Shown here: positions 1-7,162 of the stretch, piece by piece
How the letters are laid out: each line of letters starts with the position of its first letter
Numbering within the stretch: position 1 is the stretch's first letter
DNA from: Parapedobacter lycopersici
Lineage (GTDB): Bacteria; Bacteroidota; Bacteroidia; Sphingobacteriales; Sphingobacteriaceae
Assembly (NCBI RefSeq): GCF_024643285.1
Contig: NZ_JAMSLW010000004.1
Span: forward strand, 1 to 64,000
Direction: 5' to 3'
Length of the DNA stretch: 64,000 bases
Notes under the pieces: generated by a model
Seen by the model: only the letters and a program-made list of their open reading frames with translations
What the model was told of the DNA's origin: nothing
The model's database searches: none
Made by a program: the position numbers and the translations under genes

Positions 1-246
1 TCCCCGCGAAACACCCCCCTCCGAAAAATCAAGCGCCCCCGAATGGCGCTCCAGGTGCCGCGAATAATAATCCCCGCCGGCGCCGGCCGTACCTCCGCCG
101 AACTGCCACAGCTCCCGGACAAACTCCTCGTAATAAACCCCGTCCGGGTGCGACAACAGCAGCTCCGAAAGCTCCCTGTCCTCCGAAGCACTCAGCTCTC
201 CTGCTGCCCTGCGTGCCAGCAATGCAACGATCCTTTTCTCATCCAT
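1..246 (-). CDS. FecR-family anti-sigma factor, N-terminal fragment (runs off left edge)
   Basis: Reading leftward from the ATG at 246 gives 82 codons that stay open to the window edge, starting MDEKRIVALLARRAAGELSA. A short acidic and helical start with a 'GELS..E..EL..LL..HPD' pattern is typical of the cytoplasmic anti-sigma domain of Bacteroidota FecR-like proteins. These sit in the inner membrane and hold an ECF sigma factor until a TonB-dependent transducer signals. The membrane segment and FecR periplasmic domain would lie outside the window. An ECF sigma gene on the same strand lies at 3255-3824, which would be the usual partner, but other genes separate the two. The family call rests on the N-terminus only. 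Confidence 0.55.
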   Translation of the reverse strand, partial: MDEKRIVALLARRAAGELSASEDRELSELLLSHPDGVYYEEFVRELWQFGGGTAGAGGDYYSRHLERHSGALDFSEGGVSRG

Positions 247-702
247 AAAATTTAAAAGACACCCCCTCGGCTTATAATTATAATTCGGGCCTTTAACTTA
301 AAGACATCTCTTTTCAGGAAACTCCCTAAAGGAAAATTAACTTTTTTTCAGGGCAGGTAATTACCGGTCCGGACGCAGGTGGTTATGCGGGTGTGCGGTA
401 GCAGGTGCGTCCGGCTACCCTTCGGGGCTTGTTCGGGACTTGTTCGGGATTTCTTCGGGGCTCGTTCGGGCATTCCTCGAAGCGTTTCGGAATGCAAACG
501 GTTGCACCCGAAGCAGCCCCGAAGCCCGGTCGAAGCGGTCCCGAACAAGAGTCGAAGCAGCCTCGAACAAGTCCCGAACAAGCCTCGAAGCGCACTCGAA
601 GCCGAGTCGAAGCGCCCCCGGACAGATCCCGAAGCCGGCGCGGACAATGCCCGCTCATGCCAGTCGGCAACAGGGAGATAAAAGTCAACGGGTACTCCCG
701 GA
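247..702. other. 456-base intergenic region holding the 11-bp repeat array
   Basis: No gene is supported here. The A+T-rich part (247-350) is the upstream region of the FecR-type gene, and I see no clear TAnnTTTG promoter in it. From 421 to 651 the DNA is an 11-bp periodic array. Several overlapping reading frames are open on both strands between about 350 and 790 only because the repeat unit contains no stop codon. Confidence 0.7.
421..651. repeat. 11-bp periodic repeat array that switches orientation
   Basis: Cutting the sequence every 11 bases from 421 gives 21 units in register. Units 1-5 (421-475) follow TTCGGGRCTTG, for example TTCGGGGCTTG, TTCGGGACTTG and TTCGGGATTTC. Three degenerate units (476-508) follow. 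From 509 to 651 the units read CGAANNNNNYY, for example CGAACAAGTCC and CGAAGCAGCCT, which is the reverse complement of the first type in the same 11-base phase. The array is therefore a large imperfect inverted repeat built of short tandem units. Because 11 is not a multiple of 3, the pattern rotates through all frames without stops. Function unknown. Confidence 0.85.
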
Positions 703-1764
703 TCAGTCGCGGTCCAGGCCCAGTAAATGCCGGTTCTGCGCTTCGTCTACCTGTCCGCCCGCAAAATCGTCAAATGCTTTTTCCGTAACCCGGATGATAT
801 GGTCCCGGATGAATACCGCACCTTCGCGGGCGCCATCCTCGGGATGCTTAAGTGCGCACTCCCATTCCATTACTGCCCAGCCCTTGAAGTCGTACGCGGT
901 TAGTTTACTGAATATGGCCTTAAAGTCGACCTGTCCATCGCCAAGCGAACGGAACCGTCCGACGCGGTTTACCCAGCCTTCGTATCCGCCATAGACCCCT
1001 TGTTTGCCGGTAGGGTTAAATTCGGCATCCTTGACGTGGAACATCCTGATCCGTTCATGGTAGTGGTCAATATAAGCCAGGTAGTCCAGTGCCTGCAGCA
1101 CAAAATGGGAAGGGTCGTATAGCAGACAGGCCCGGGGATGGTAGTTTACCTTCTCCAGGAACCGTTCGTAGCTTACGCCGTCGTGCAGGTCTTCACCCGG
1201 ATGGATCTCATAACAGACATCGACGCCATATTCATCGAATGTATCCAGAATGGGGCGCCACCGGTTAGCCAGCTCGGTAAATCCGGTATCCACGACCCCC
1301 TGCGGCCGTTGGGGCCAGGGGTACACCATGTGCCAAAGCAGGGCTCCGCTGAACGTTGCATGGGCGGTTAATCCGAGGTTATGGGATGCCTGTGCAGCAT
1401 ATTTCAGCTGCTGAACGGCCCATTCCGTCCGTGCTTTGGGTGCGTTATGGTATTCCGGTGGTGCAAAGCCGTCAAATAGCTGGTCAAAAGCCGGATGCAC
1501 GGCAACCAGCTGTCCCTGGAGGTGAGTGGACAGTTCCGTAATCTCCAGTCCCATCTCATTGATCATGCCTTTGATCTCATCGGCATAGGTTTTACTTTCC
1601 GCTGCCTGTTTCAGGTCGAAATAATCAGTTGCCCAAGTCGGAATCTGCACCCCTTTAAACCCCAGGTCCTTTGCCCACTGGCAAATGGATTTGAGTGTAT
1701 TAAACGGGGGTTGGTCGCCCAGGAACTGGGCAAGGAAGATGCCGGGGCCTTTGATGGTCTGCAT
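703..1764 (-). CDS. Sugar phosphate isomerase/epimerase-like protein (xylose-isomerase-like TIM barrel)
   Basis: This is a 353-residue protein with the AP-endonuclease-2 / xylose-isomerase-like TIM barrel. Candidate divalent-metal ligands sit on successive strands: Glu186 in CYEIHPGED, Asp217 and His220 in LLYDPSHF, His243 and Asp246 in MFHVKDAEF, and a late Glu in VMEWE. There is no signal peptide, so it is cytoplasmic. Such proteins isomerise or epimerise keto sugars or inositol derivatives (IolE and IolI belong here), and the substrate cannot be read from sequence. It lies 135 bases downstream of a Gfo/Idh/MocA dehydrogenase gene on the same strand, the usual pairing for oxidation followed by isomerisation of a sugar or cyclitol. 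Confidence 0.85.
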   Translation of the reverse strand: MQTIKGPGIFLAQFLGDQPPFNTLKSICQWAKDLGFKGVQIPTWATDYFDLKQAAESKTYADEIKGMINEMGLEITELSTHLQGQLVAVHPAFDQLFDGFAPPEYHNAPKARTEWAVQQLKYAAQASHNLGLTAHATFSGALLWHMVYPWPQRPQGVVDTGFTELANRWRPILDTFDEYGVDVCYEIHPGEDLHDGVSYERFLEKVNYHPRACLLYDPSHFVLQALDYLAYIDHYHERIRMFHVKDAEFNPTGKQGVYGGYEGWVNRVGRFRSLGDGQVDFKAIFSKLTAYDFKGWAVMEWECALKHPEDGAREGAVFIRDHIIRVTEKAFDDFAGGQVDEAQNRHLLGLDRD

Positions 1765-1839
1765 ATGCGTTGAGTTTTTATAGTTAACAATGTATTCGAT
1801 CGGGCCAGACAGCCGTGATCAGGCCCTAACCCGATAACG

Positions 1840-1855
1840 GCGCAGCACGCTGCGC
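1840..1855. other. GC-rich hairpin in the spacer of the sugar cassette
   Basis: Arms GCGCAGC (1840-1846) and GCTGCGC (1849-1855) are perfectly complementary. A second weaker pair, GGGCC (1802-1806) and GGCCC (1822-1826), lies beside them toward the downstream gene. No T-run follows, so this may be a processing or attenuation element rather than an intrinsic terminator. Confidence 0.3.
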
Positions 1856-1899
1856 ATGGCCTGCGTTGCGGCGCGATGACGGGAAACCGGAACGCACGG

Positions 1900-3072
1900 C
1901 TAAACCGTGAAATCCGTCCATTTATCGTTGCTTTCGTTGCTTTTCAGCAGGCAATCCAGAAAGGCCATCCCCCGCACCCCGTCTTCCACGCCGGGAAAGT
2001 CGTACGGCCCTGCTTTCCCTTCGTTCCGCCAGGGCTGCAACGATAACGCCAAGCCTCTGTAGAGGTTCGCAAATGCTTCCAGGTATCCCTCGGGGTGCCC
2101 AGCCGGCGTCCGGCAAAAGGCACGCGCTTCTTCCGAAAGGTACGCGGCGGACGCCCGATAAACCTGGGTAGGCTGTTCCAGCCATTTGACCAATAGCGTA
2201 TTCGGTTCCTGCTGGTTCCACTCTATTCCGCCGTTTTCGCCGTAAATCCGTATTTTCAATGCATTCTCCTCCCCTGCCGCAACCTGCGATGCCATCAGCA
2301 CGCCACTTGTGCCGTTATCAAACTGCAGTAATACGCTGCCATCGTCGTCCAGCTTCCGGCCGGCGACGAAAGTCTGCAGCGAAGCACAGAGCCGGGTTGC
2401 CCGCAGGCCGGAAATGTATTCGGCCAGATGCAGGGCATGCGTACCAATATCCCCCATGCAGCCGCTTTGCCCGGACTGCTGCGGGTCGGTGCGCCACGCA
2501 GCCTGTTTGTTGCCGGTGACTTCGGATAATTTGCTAAGCCATCCCTGCGGATATTCCACGTAGATTTTACGGATGGCCCCCAGTTTTCCTTCGCGGACCA
2601 GGTGGCGGGCTTCCTTTACCATGGGATACCCCACATAAGTATGCGTAAGCAGCAGTGAGCAGCCGGTTTCGGTCACTTTTTGCTGAAGCTGCCTGGCTTC
2701 TTCGAGGTTAAATGCCATGGGTTTTTCCAACACGACGTGGAATCCGTGTTCCAGGGCCATCATAGCGGGCCCGAAGTGCATATTATTAGGCGTCACAATG
2801 CTGATAAAATCCATGCGTTCGCCCTCCGGAAGCCGGCTTTCCGACTCGATCATTTCCTGATAGCTGCCATATACCCGGTCATCAGGCAGCAGCAGCGAGC
2901 GGCCGCTCGCCTTTGATCGGTCGGCGGACGAGCTGAACGCGCCGCAAACCAGCTCGATCCATCCATCCATTGCGGCTGCAATACGATGTACTTCTCCGAT
3001 AAAGGCACCCTGTCCCCCTCCTACCATGCCCATTCTGAGCTTGCGGCGATCTGTTAAATCTGTCATCATCAT
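1900..3072 (-). CDS. Gfo/Idh/MocA-family NAD(P)-dependent oxidoreductase
   Basis: The 390-residue protein starts with a Rossmann fold (MGMVGGGQGAF, about residues 14-24). It carries the family motif EKP at residues 116-118 with the catalytic Lys117, and GDIGTH in the C-terminal substrate domain. Such enzymes oxidise or reduce a hydroxyl of sugars, cyclitols or glycosides using NAD(P). No Tat or Sec signal is present, unlike the three relatives at 52-61 kb, so this one is cytoplasmic. Three consecutive ATGs (3072, 3069, 3066) are possible starts. A good promoter lies about 100 bases upstream. The gene pairs with the xylose-isomerase-like gene downstream. Confidence 0.88.
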   Translation of the reverse strand: MMMTDLTDRRKLRMGMVGGGQGAFIGEVHRIAAAMDGWIELVCGAFSSSADRSKASGRSLLLPDDRVYGSYQEMIESESRLPEGERMDFISIVTPNNMHFGPAMMALEHGFHVVLEKPMAFNLEEARQLQQKVTETGCSLLLTHTYVGYPMVKEARHLVREGKLGAIRKIYVEYPQGWLSKLSEVTGNKQAAWRTDPQQSGQSGCMGDIGTHALHLAEYISGLRATRLCASLQTFVAGRKLDDDGSVLLQFDNGTSGVLMASQVAAGEENALKIRIYGENGGIEWNQQEPNTLLVKWLEQPTQVYRASAAYLSEEARAFCRTPAGHPEGYLEAFANLYRGLALSLQPWRNEGKAGPYDFPGVEDGVRGMAFLDCLLKSNESNDKWTDFTV

Positions 3073-3169
3073 TTATATTGCTTTTCTACATGAGTTACGT
3101 CGTTCGTACGGCTGTGCGGGGTTTTCTGCCGGATGCTATCCAATCCCGAAAAGGCAACCGTTAAGATAC

Positions 3170-3200
3170 CAAACATACGCACAAATAGGAAAAAAAACAA
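3170..3200 (-). promoter_or_regulatory. Promoter of the two-gene sugar cassette
   Basis: On the minus strand a TTG (3198-3200) is followed after 20 bases by TATGTTTG (3170-3177), a full match to the Bacteroidota -7 box TAnnTTTG. It gives the cassette its own promoter, independent of the upstream sigma gene. Confidence 0.6.
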
Positions 3201-3225
3201 GCATGGCGTGGGTCCAAACACAATG

Positions 3226-3235
3226 CCAACGTTGG
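3226..3235. promoter_or_regulatory. Palindrome CCAACGTTGG upstream of the cassette promoter
   Basis: This perfect 10-base palindrome is centred about 30 bases upstream of the -33 element at 3198-3200, a plausible place for an activator or repressor site. It also lies just after the sigma gene stop. Function not established. Confidence 0.3.
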
Positions 3236-3254
3236 TATAGTACCATAAAAAAAA

Positions 3255-3824
3255 CTAGGTCAGGTTGAACTCCTGTTTAAGGATATGGACCAGTTTGCGT
3301 ACCGCATTGACCAAATGTGCATCCACCGTTTTGGGTGATATTCCCAATATATCTGCGGTTTCTTTGTAGGAAAACCCTTCCTCTTTCACGAGTTTAAAAA
3401 CCAGTTTAGCCTGATTCGGAAGCTTGGCGATGGCCCGTTCGAGGCCCGCCTTCATTTCCCCCTGTATCAGGATTGCCTCGGGTGAGGCGACCGTACCGAG
3501 CTGGATATCCACGTCGATATCATTCAGGGAGACCACCGTTTTACCCGATTGCTTTTTGACGTAATTGAGTGCCATATTCCGGGCGGATATAAAGGCATAA
3601 TGCTTGACGTTATTAACAGCTGTCAGCGTTTGCCGACGCTGCCATAGCATCAATAAAACGTCACTGGCAATCTCCTCAGCGGCCATTTCCGATTTAACGA
3701 TTCCGTAACAGAATTTAAGCAGGGGGGCAAACAGCAAAGCAAATACTTTCCCATAAGCATCCTCCGAATTTGCCGAAGCCATCTCCTCAACCAAAAGGGG
3801 TAGCGCTGGTAGTGTGTTTGACAT
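3255..3824 (-). CDS. ECF RNA polymerase sigma factor (sigma-70 family, Bacteroidota type)
   Basis: This 189-residue protein has the two ECF domains. Region 2 spans about residues 25-95 (AAEEIASDVLLMLWQRR is the region 2.2-2.3 core). Region 4 spans about 125-180, with the helix-turn-helix YKETADILGISPKTVDAH. It would direct RNA polymerase to a small regulon, usually a polysaccharide- or siderophore-uptake locus, under control of a FecR-type anti-sigma protein. A FecR-like fragment lies at the left edge, on the same strand but 3 kb away. A strong promoter precedes the gene, and the stop is 182 bases from the sugar cassette. Confidence 0.9.
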   Translation of the reverse strand: MSNTLPALPLLVEEMASANSEDAYGKVFALLFAPLLKFCYGIVKSEMAAEEIASDVLLMLWQRRQTLTAVNNVKHYAFISARNMALNYVKKQSGKTVVSLNDIDVDIQLGTVASPEAILIQGEMKAGLERAIAKLPNQAKLVFKLVKEEGFSYKETADILGISPKTVDAHLVNAVRKLVHILKQEFNLT

Positions 3825-3843
3825 GATTTTATAATTGGTATTT

Positions 3844-3876
3844 CAAATATAGGATATCTGCCGACCATTTTGCAAA
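3844..3876 (-). promoter_or_regulatory. Promoter of the ECF sigma gene
   Basis: The minus strand reads TTTG (3873-3876), 21 bases, then TATATTTG (3844-3851), a full match to the Bacteroidota vegetative promoter. It lies about 20 bases before the ATG at 3824. Confidence 0.65.
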
Positions 3877-4035
3877 TATTAATCATATTTTAATTCGTGG
3901 TGAATCCATTGTCCGATAACCGGGGTGGGTTACAGGGAAATAGGCTGCGGGAAAGTGTTAAAAATGGTTAAAAGGGCTTATTATTATGCTCAAATACATT
4001 ATTTTAGCCATGTTTAAGTAGGTCGACCTGCTGGT

Positions 4036-4890
4036 ATGGGAAAAATAAACACGTGTTTTTTGATGGGGTTTGCCGCTGTTTTGGCCATTGCACTGGAATC
4101 GTGCCACCGGGGGAAGTCGCAACCCGTGGCCAGATCGTATGATGCCTACCTCTATCCCGAAGGCCTGCAGGGCGTAGTTCCCCCGGGCGTGACCGGGAAC
4201 GACAGCATTCAGCTGGCCCATGCATACATTGAACAATGGATCCGCCAGCAGGCTTTGCTTCATCATGCCCAGCGCAACGTCAGTATTAATTCGGAGCGAC
4301 TGGAGCGGCAGGTAACGGAATACCGGAATGGCCTGATCGTCTACGAGTACGAACAGGCACTGGTAAGCCAGAAATTGGACACGGTGGTTACGGATGGGGA
4401 AATCCAGGCCTATTACAAGGCCCGCGAGGCCTTGTTTACGCTGAAGCAGCCGATCTTTAAAATGTCTTATGTGAAACTTAAACCGGATGCACCGGAACTG
4501 GACCGTGTAAAGCGATGGTTCCTGTCGGCCGATTTTGAAGACCGTGACCTGCTGGAGAAGTATTGCGCGGTATACGCATTGGATTACCAGCTGCAGGATA
4601 CCGGCTGGCATTACGCTTCGGAACTGGCCAATCGCGTTCCGTTTGCCCGCATCAATGAGGGCGATTATGGCAAAACCGGCCGAATTTTTGAAATAATTGA
4701 AAATAATGAATTATATCTGATAATTTTGCACGACTCAAGATTCGGGGATGACCGGTCGCCGCTCGCATTGGAGTATGAAAATATCCGGAACCTCATATTG
4801 AATAAACGCAAAATTGAGCTGATCGACCAGATGCATAAACTCATTATGGACGATGCACGTAAGAAAAACAATATAGAAACATATAACTGA
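4036..4890 (+). CDS. Lipoprotein related to SurA-type peptidyl-prolyl isomerases
   Basis: The 284-residue protein begins with a lipoprotein signal (lipobox ALESC, acylated Cys23). It is followed by a mostly helical region with a SurA_N-like pattern (YIEQWIRQQALLHHAQR; VTDGEIQAYYKA). No intact parvulin active site is recognisable, so a chaperone role in the periplasm is more likely than isomerase activity. Its stop overlaps the surA start by one base (TGATG), which implies translational coupling, and suggests the two act together in folding outer-membrane proteins. A 10-base palindrome AGGTCGACCT (4019-4028) sits just before the start. Confidence 0.75.
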   Translation: MGKINTCFLMGFAAVLAIALESCHRGKSQPVARSYDAYLYPEGLQGVVPPGVTGNDSIQLAHAYIEQWIRQQALLHHAQRNVSINSERLERQVTEYRNGLIVYEYEQALVSQKLDTVVTDGEIQAYYKAREALFTLKQPIFKMSYVKLKPDAPELDRVKRWFLSADFEDRDLLEKYCAVYALDYQLQDTGWHYASELANRVPFARINEGDYGKTGRIFEIIENNELYLIILHDSRFGDDRSPLALEYENIRNLILNKRKIELIDQMHKLIMDDARKKNNIETYN

Positions 4891-6269
4891 TGAGTAAATA
4901 TACCGGTATTCTCTTGCTGTTTGCGCTGTTTGGCGCACCCCGGTTTGCAGCAGCCCAGTCTCAGGTCATTGATGAAGTTGCGGCTGTTGTTGGATCAAAC
5001 ATTATCCTGCAATCCGAAATAGAGATGCAATATGCCCAGTACCTGGCGCAGGGTAATAAAGCAAATGAGGACTTTAAATGCTACATTCTTCAGCAGCAGC
5101 TTACCCAAAAGCTGCTGGCACAGCAGGCTGCGATCGATTCGATTGAAGTGGGGGAAAGTGAAGTTGATGACAACATTAACTCCCGGCTACGGTATATGTC
5201 CAGCCAGGCCGGCGGACAGGAACGCCTGGAACGTTTCCTTAACCGCTCGCTGCTCCAGTATAAAGAAGAAATGCGCCCAAGCGTATACGAGCAGTTGAAG
5301 GCGAACAAGATGCAGCAGAATATCGTGGCAGACATTGACGTAACGCCTTTGGAAGTAAAGCGTTATTTTGAGTCGCTTGATAAGGACAGCCTGCCCTATT
5401 TCAATACCGAGGTGGAAGTGGGCGAACTGGTGGTATATCCTAAACTCACCCGTGAAGAAAAGCAGCAATACCGCGATCGGGCCGAGGACCTGCGTAAGCA
5501 GGTTGCAGACGGGACGGACTTTGCGACCGTTGCCCGGTTATATTCACAGGACCCGGGATCAGCCCCGTATGGGGGTGATCTTGGCTTCAATACGCGTGAC
5601 GGCTTTGTAAAGGAATTCTCGGCGGTGGCATTCCGCCTTAAACCCGGGGAGCTGTCGCCGGTATTCGAATCCGAGTTCGGATTCCATTTCCTCGAAGTGC
5701 TGGAAAGACGCGGGGAAGAAGTGCGCACACGGCATATCCTTGTCCAGATTAAGCCTACCGCGGCAAGCCTGGAACGGGCCAAGAAGGATATTGACAGCAT
5801 CCACAACCTGATCGTCACCAATAAGCTGGACTTCTATACGGCAGCGACCCTCCATTCAGACAATAAGGAGACGAAATATAATGGCGGGATGCTGCTGAAT
5901 ATGGAAAACCAGCAAAGCCGCACTACCCTGATCCCGGCCGACAAGCTGGATGCCTCGGTCTTTACCGCAATAGACACCCTGCAGCCGGGTGCGTATTCAA
6001 GACCTGCACAGTTTACCGACCAGACCGGCAAAACCGGCTACCGTTTTACCTACCTCAAGTCGCGTACCGCACCCCACCAGGCTAACCTGGAACAGGATTT
6101 CGCCAAAATCAAGGAAGCCGCACTGCAGGATAAGATCAACCGCAAGCTCAGCGAGTGGTTTGAAAACCGGAGACAGACAACCTACATCGACATCAACGAG
6201 GAATATTACAACTGCAACGACTTAAAAATCTGGCTTAAAAATAAGGAAGGGGCGCTGGCCCAGCAGTAA
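4890..6269 (+). CDS. surA: Periplasmic chaperone / peptidyl-prolyl cis-trans isomerase SurA
   Basis: The protein has 459 residues with a signal peptide ending near AAAQS. A SurA_N chaperone domain follows (about residues 25-150, from VIDEVAAVVGSNIILQSEIE), then two parvulin domains. The first is at about 170-275 and contains DPGSAPYGGDLGF and FGFHFLEVLERR; the second begins at RTRHILVQI and extends to about 385. SurA escorts unfolded beta-barrel proteins through the periplasm to the BAM complex. The length is usual for Bacteroidota SurA. It is translationally coupled to the preceding lipoprotein gene. The stop is two bases from the convergent gene at 6272. Confidence 0.9.
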   Translation: MSKYTGILLLFALFGAPRFAAAQSQVIDEVAAVVGSNIILQSEIEMQYAQYLAQGNKANEDFKCYILQQQLTQKLLAQQAAIDSIEVGESEVDDNINSRLRYMSSQAGGQERLERFLNRSLLQYKEEMRPSVYEQLKANKMQQNIVADIDVTPLEVKRYFESLDKDSLPYFNTEVEVGELVVYPKLTREEKQQYRDRAEDLRKQVADGTDFATVARLYSQDPGSAPYGGDLGFNTRDGFVKEFSAVAFRLKPGELSPVFESEFGFHFLEVLERRGEEVRTRHILVQIKPTAASLERAKKDIDSIHNLIVTNKLDFYTAATLHSDNKETKYNGGMLLNMENQQSRTTLIPADKLDASVFTAIDTLQPGAYSRPAQFTDQTGKTGYRFTYLKSRTAPHQANLEQDFAKIKEAALQDKINRKLSEWFENRRQTTYIDINEEYYNCNDLKIWLKNKEGALAQQ

Positions 6270-6271
6270 TT

Positions 6272-7135
6272 TTACCGCTCGAAAAGCATTTCGATTATCA
6301 CTTTCCACTGGAAATCAGCTTGCAGCTGCCATATCCGTACGTAATTGCATTTCATGATGTTGTCTGCAATGGCCACATCCGCTGTACCGTAAGAATAGGC
6401 CAGCTCACCGCTGTATGACCGGCTGGCCACCAGCGACTCTGCACGGATCGCCACGTCCTGCTTCTCCAGAAATTTCATCACGGCATCTTTACCGTCCAAC
6501 GGTGCATTCCACGGAAAAAAGAAACGGGCATCTTTCGCCAGAAACTCGCCATAAGCGACTTTGGCATTTGACTTCAGCACGGCGGAGAGCAGCTGGTCGT
6601 TCTGCATGACAATTTCCTTGCGCTGGGCAATCCGCTCTTTGGTACGGAACCGCGTATAACCAGCGGTGTCAGGTTCTATATACTGGGGTTTCAGTTCACT
6701 GCCGTTGCCGTGGTGCTCAATCTGCGCCCGGAGATCCACTTTCCACCTGCCTTTTCGGTCGCGCCGCCACACGGTAAGGTACTCGCCATACCGCTTAACT
6801 GCCCCGATCCGCTGAAAAGAAAGCGTTCCCGAAGTAACGCCCCACTCCATGCTTTTGGAAATGGCAGCAAAAGTGGGTTCCCAGGTGAGCACATCGGGGA
6901 TATTCGGCCGGTTATTCAGGTATTCAATCGCATTCACGGGTTTCGGGGTGAAGAACGTCGAGTTTTCATCGACAACCGATAACAGCGCCGTGTGGGGCCC
7001 TTCCGTGGCGGATAAGCGGGCGGCCGTCCGATCGGCAGCCAACAGACTGCCCACTTTGCCAAGCACCTGTGGGAATGCCTGAATGGACCCTACCAGAAAA
7101 CAACACAGAACGCCGTATTTCGTAAACCTCATCAT
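6272..7135 (-). CDS. Secreted protein with two NTF2-like (SnoaL/DUF4440-type) domains
   Basis: The 287-residue protein has an N-terminal signal peptide (MMRFTKYGVLCCFLVGSIQA) and what look like two tandem cone-shaped NTF2-like domains. The first spans about residues 45-140 and ends in YLTVWRRDRKGRWKVDL. The second spans about 175-285 and ends in YVRIWQLQADFQWKVIIE. These 'W.....G.WK' endings are characteristic of DUF4440/SnoaL proteins. No catalytic residues can be assigned, and the role is unknown. It follows cysS by 27 bases and is probably the last gene of that transcript. Confidence 0.65.
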   Translation of the reverse strand: MMRFTKYGVLCCFLVGSIQAFPQVLGKVGSLLAADRTAARLSATEGPHTALLSVVDENSTFFTPKPVNAIEYLNNRPNIPDVLTWEPTFAAISKSMEWGVTSGTLSFQRIGAVKRYGEYLTVWRRDRKGRWKVDLRAQIEHHGNGSELKPQYIEPDTAGYTRFRTKERIAQRKEIVMQNDQLLSAVLKSNAKVAYGEFLAKDARFFFPWNAPLDGKDAVMKFLEKQDVAIRAESLVASRSYSGELAYSYGTADVAIADNIMKCNYVRIWQLQADFQWKVIIEMLFER

Positions 7136-7162
7136 GCTTATTTATTTGATCGCTGACACCGA

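Noticed and set aside
348-994. Several overlapping reading frames of 99-184 codons on both strands
   Set aside because: They arise from the stop-free 11-bp array at 421-651, with compositions rich in Arg, Ser, Gly and Phe and no start context or homology that I recognise.
3958-4611. 217-codon open frame opposite the lipoprotein gene before surA
   Set aside because: Antisense to a lipoprotein gene with a clear signal and coupling to surA.
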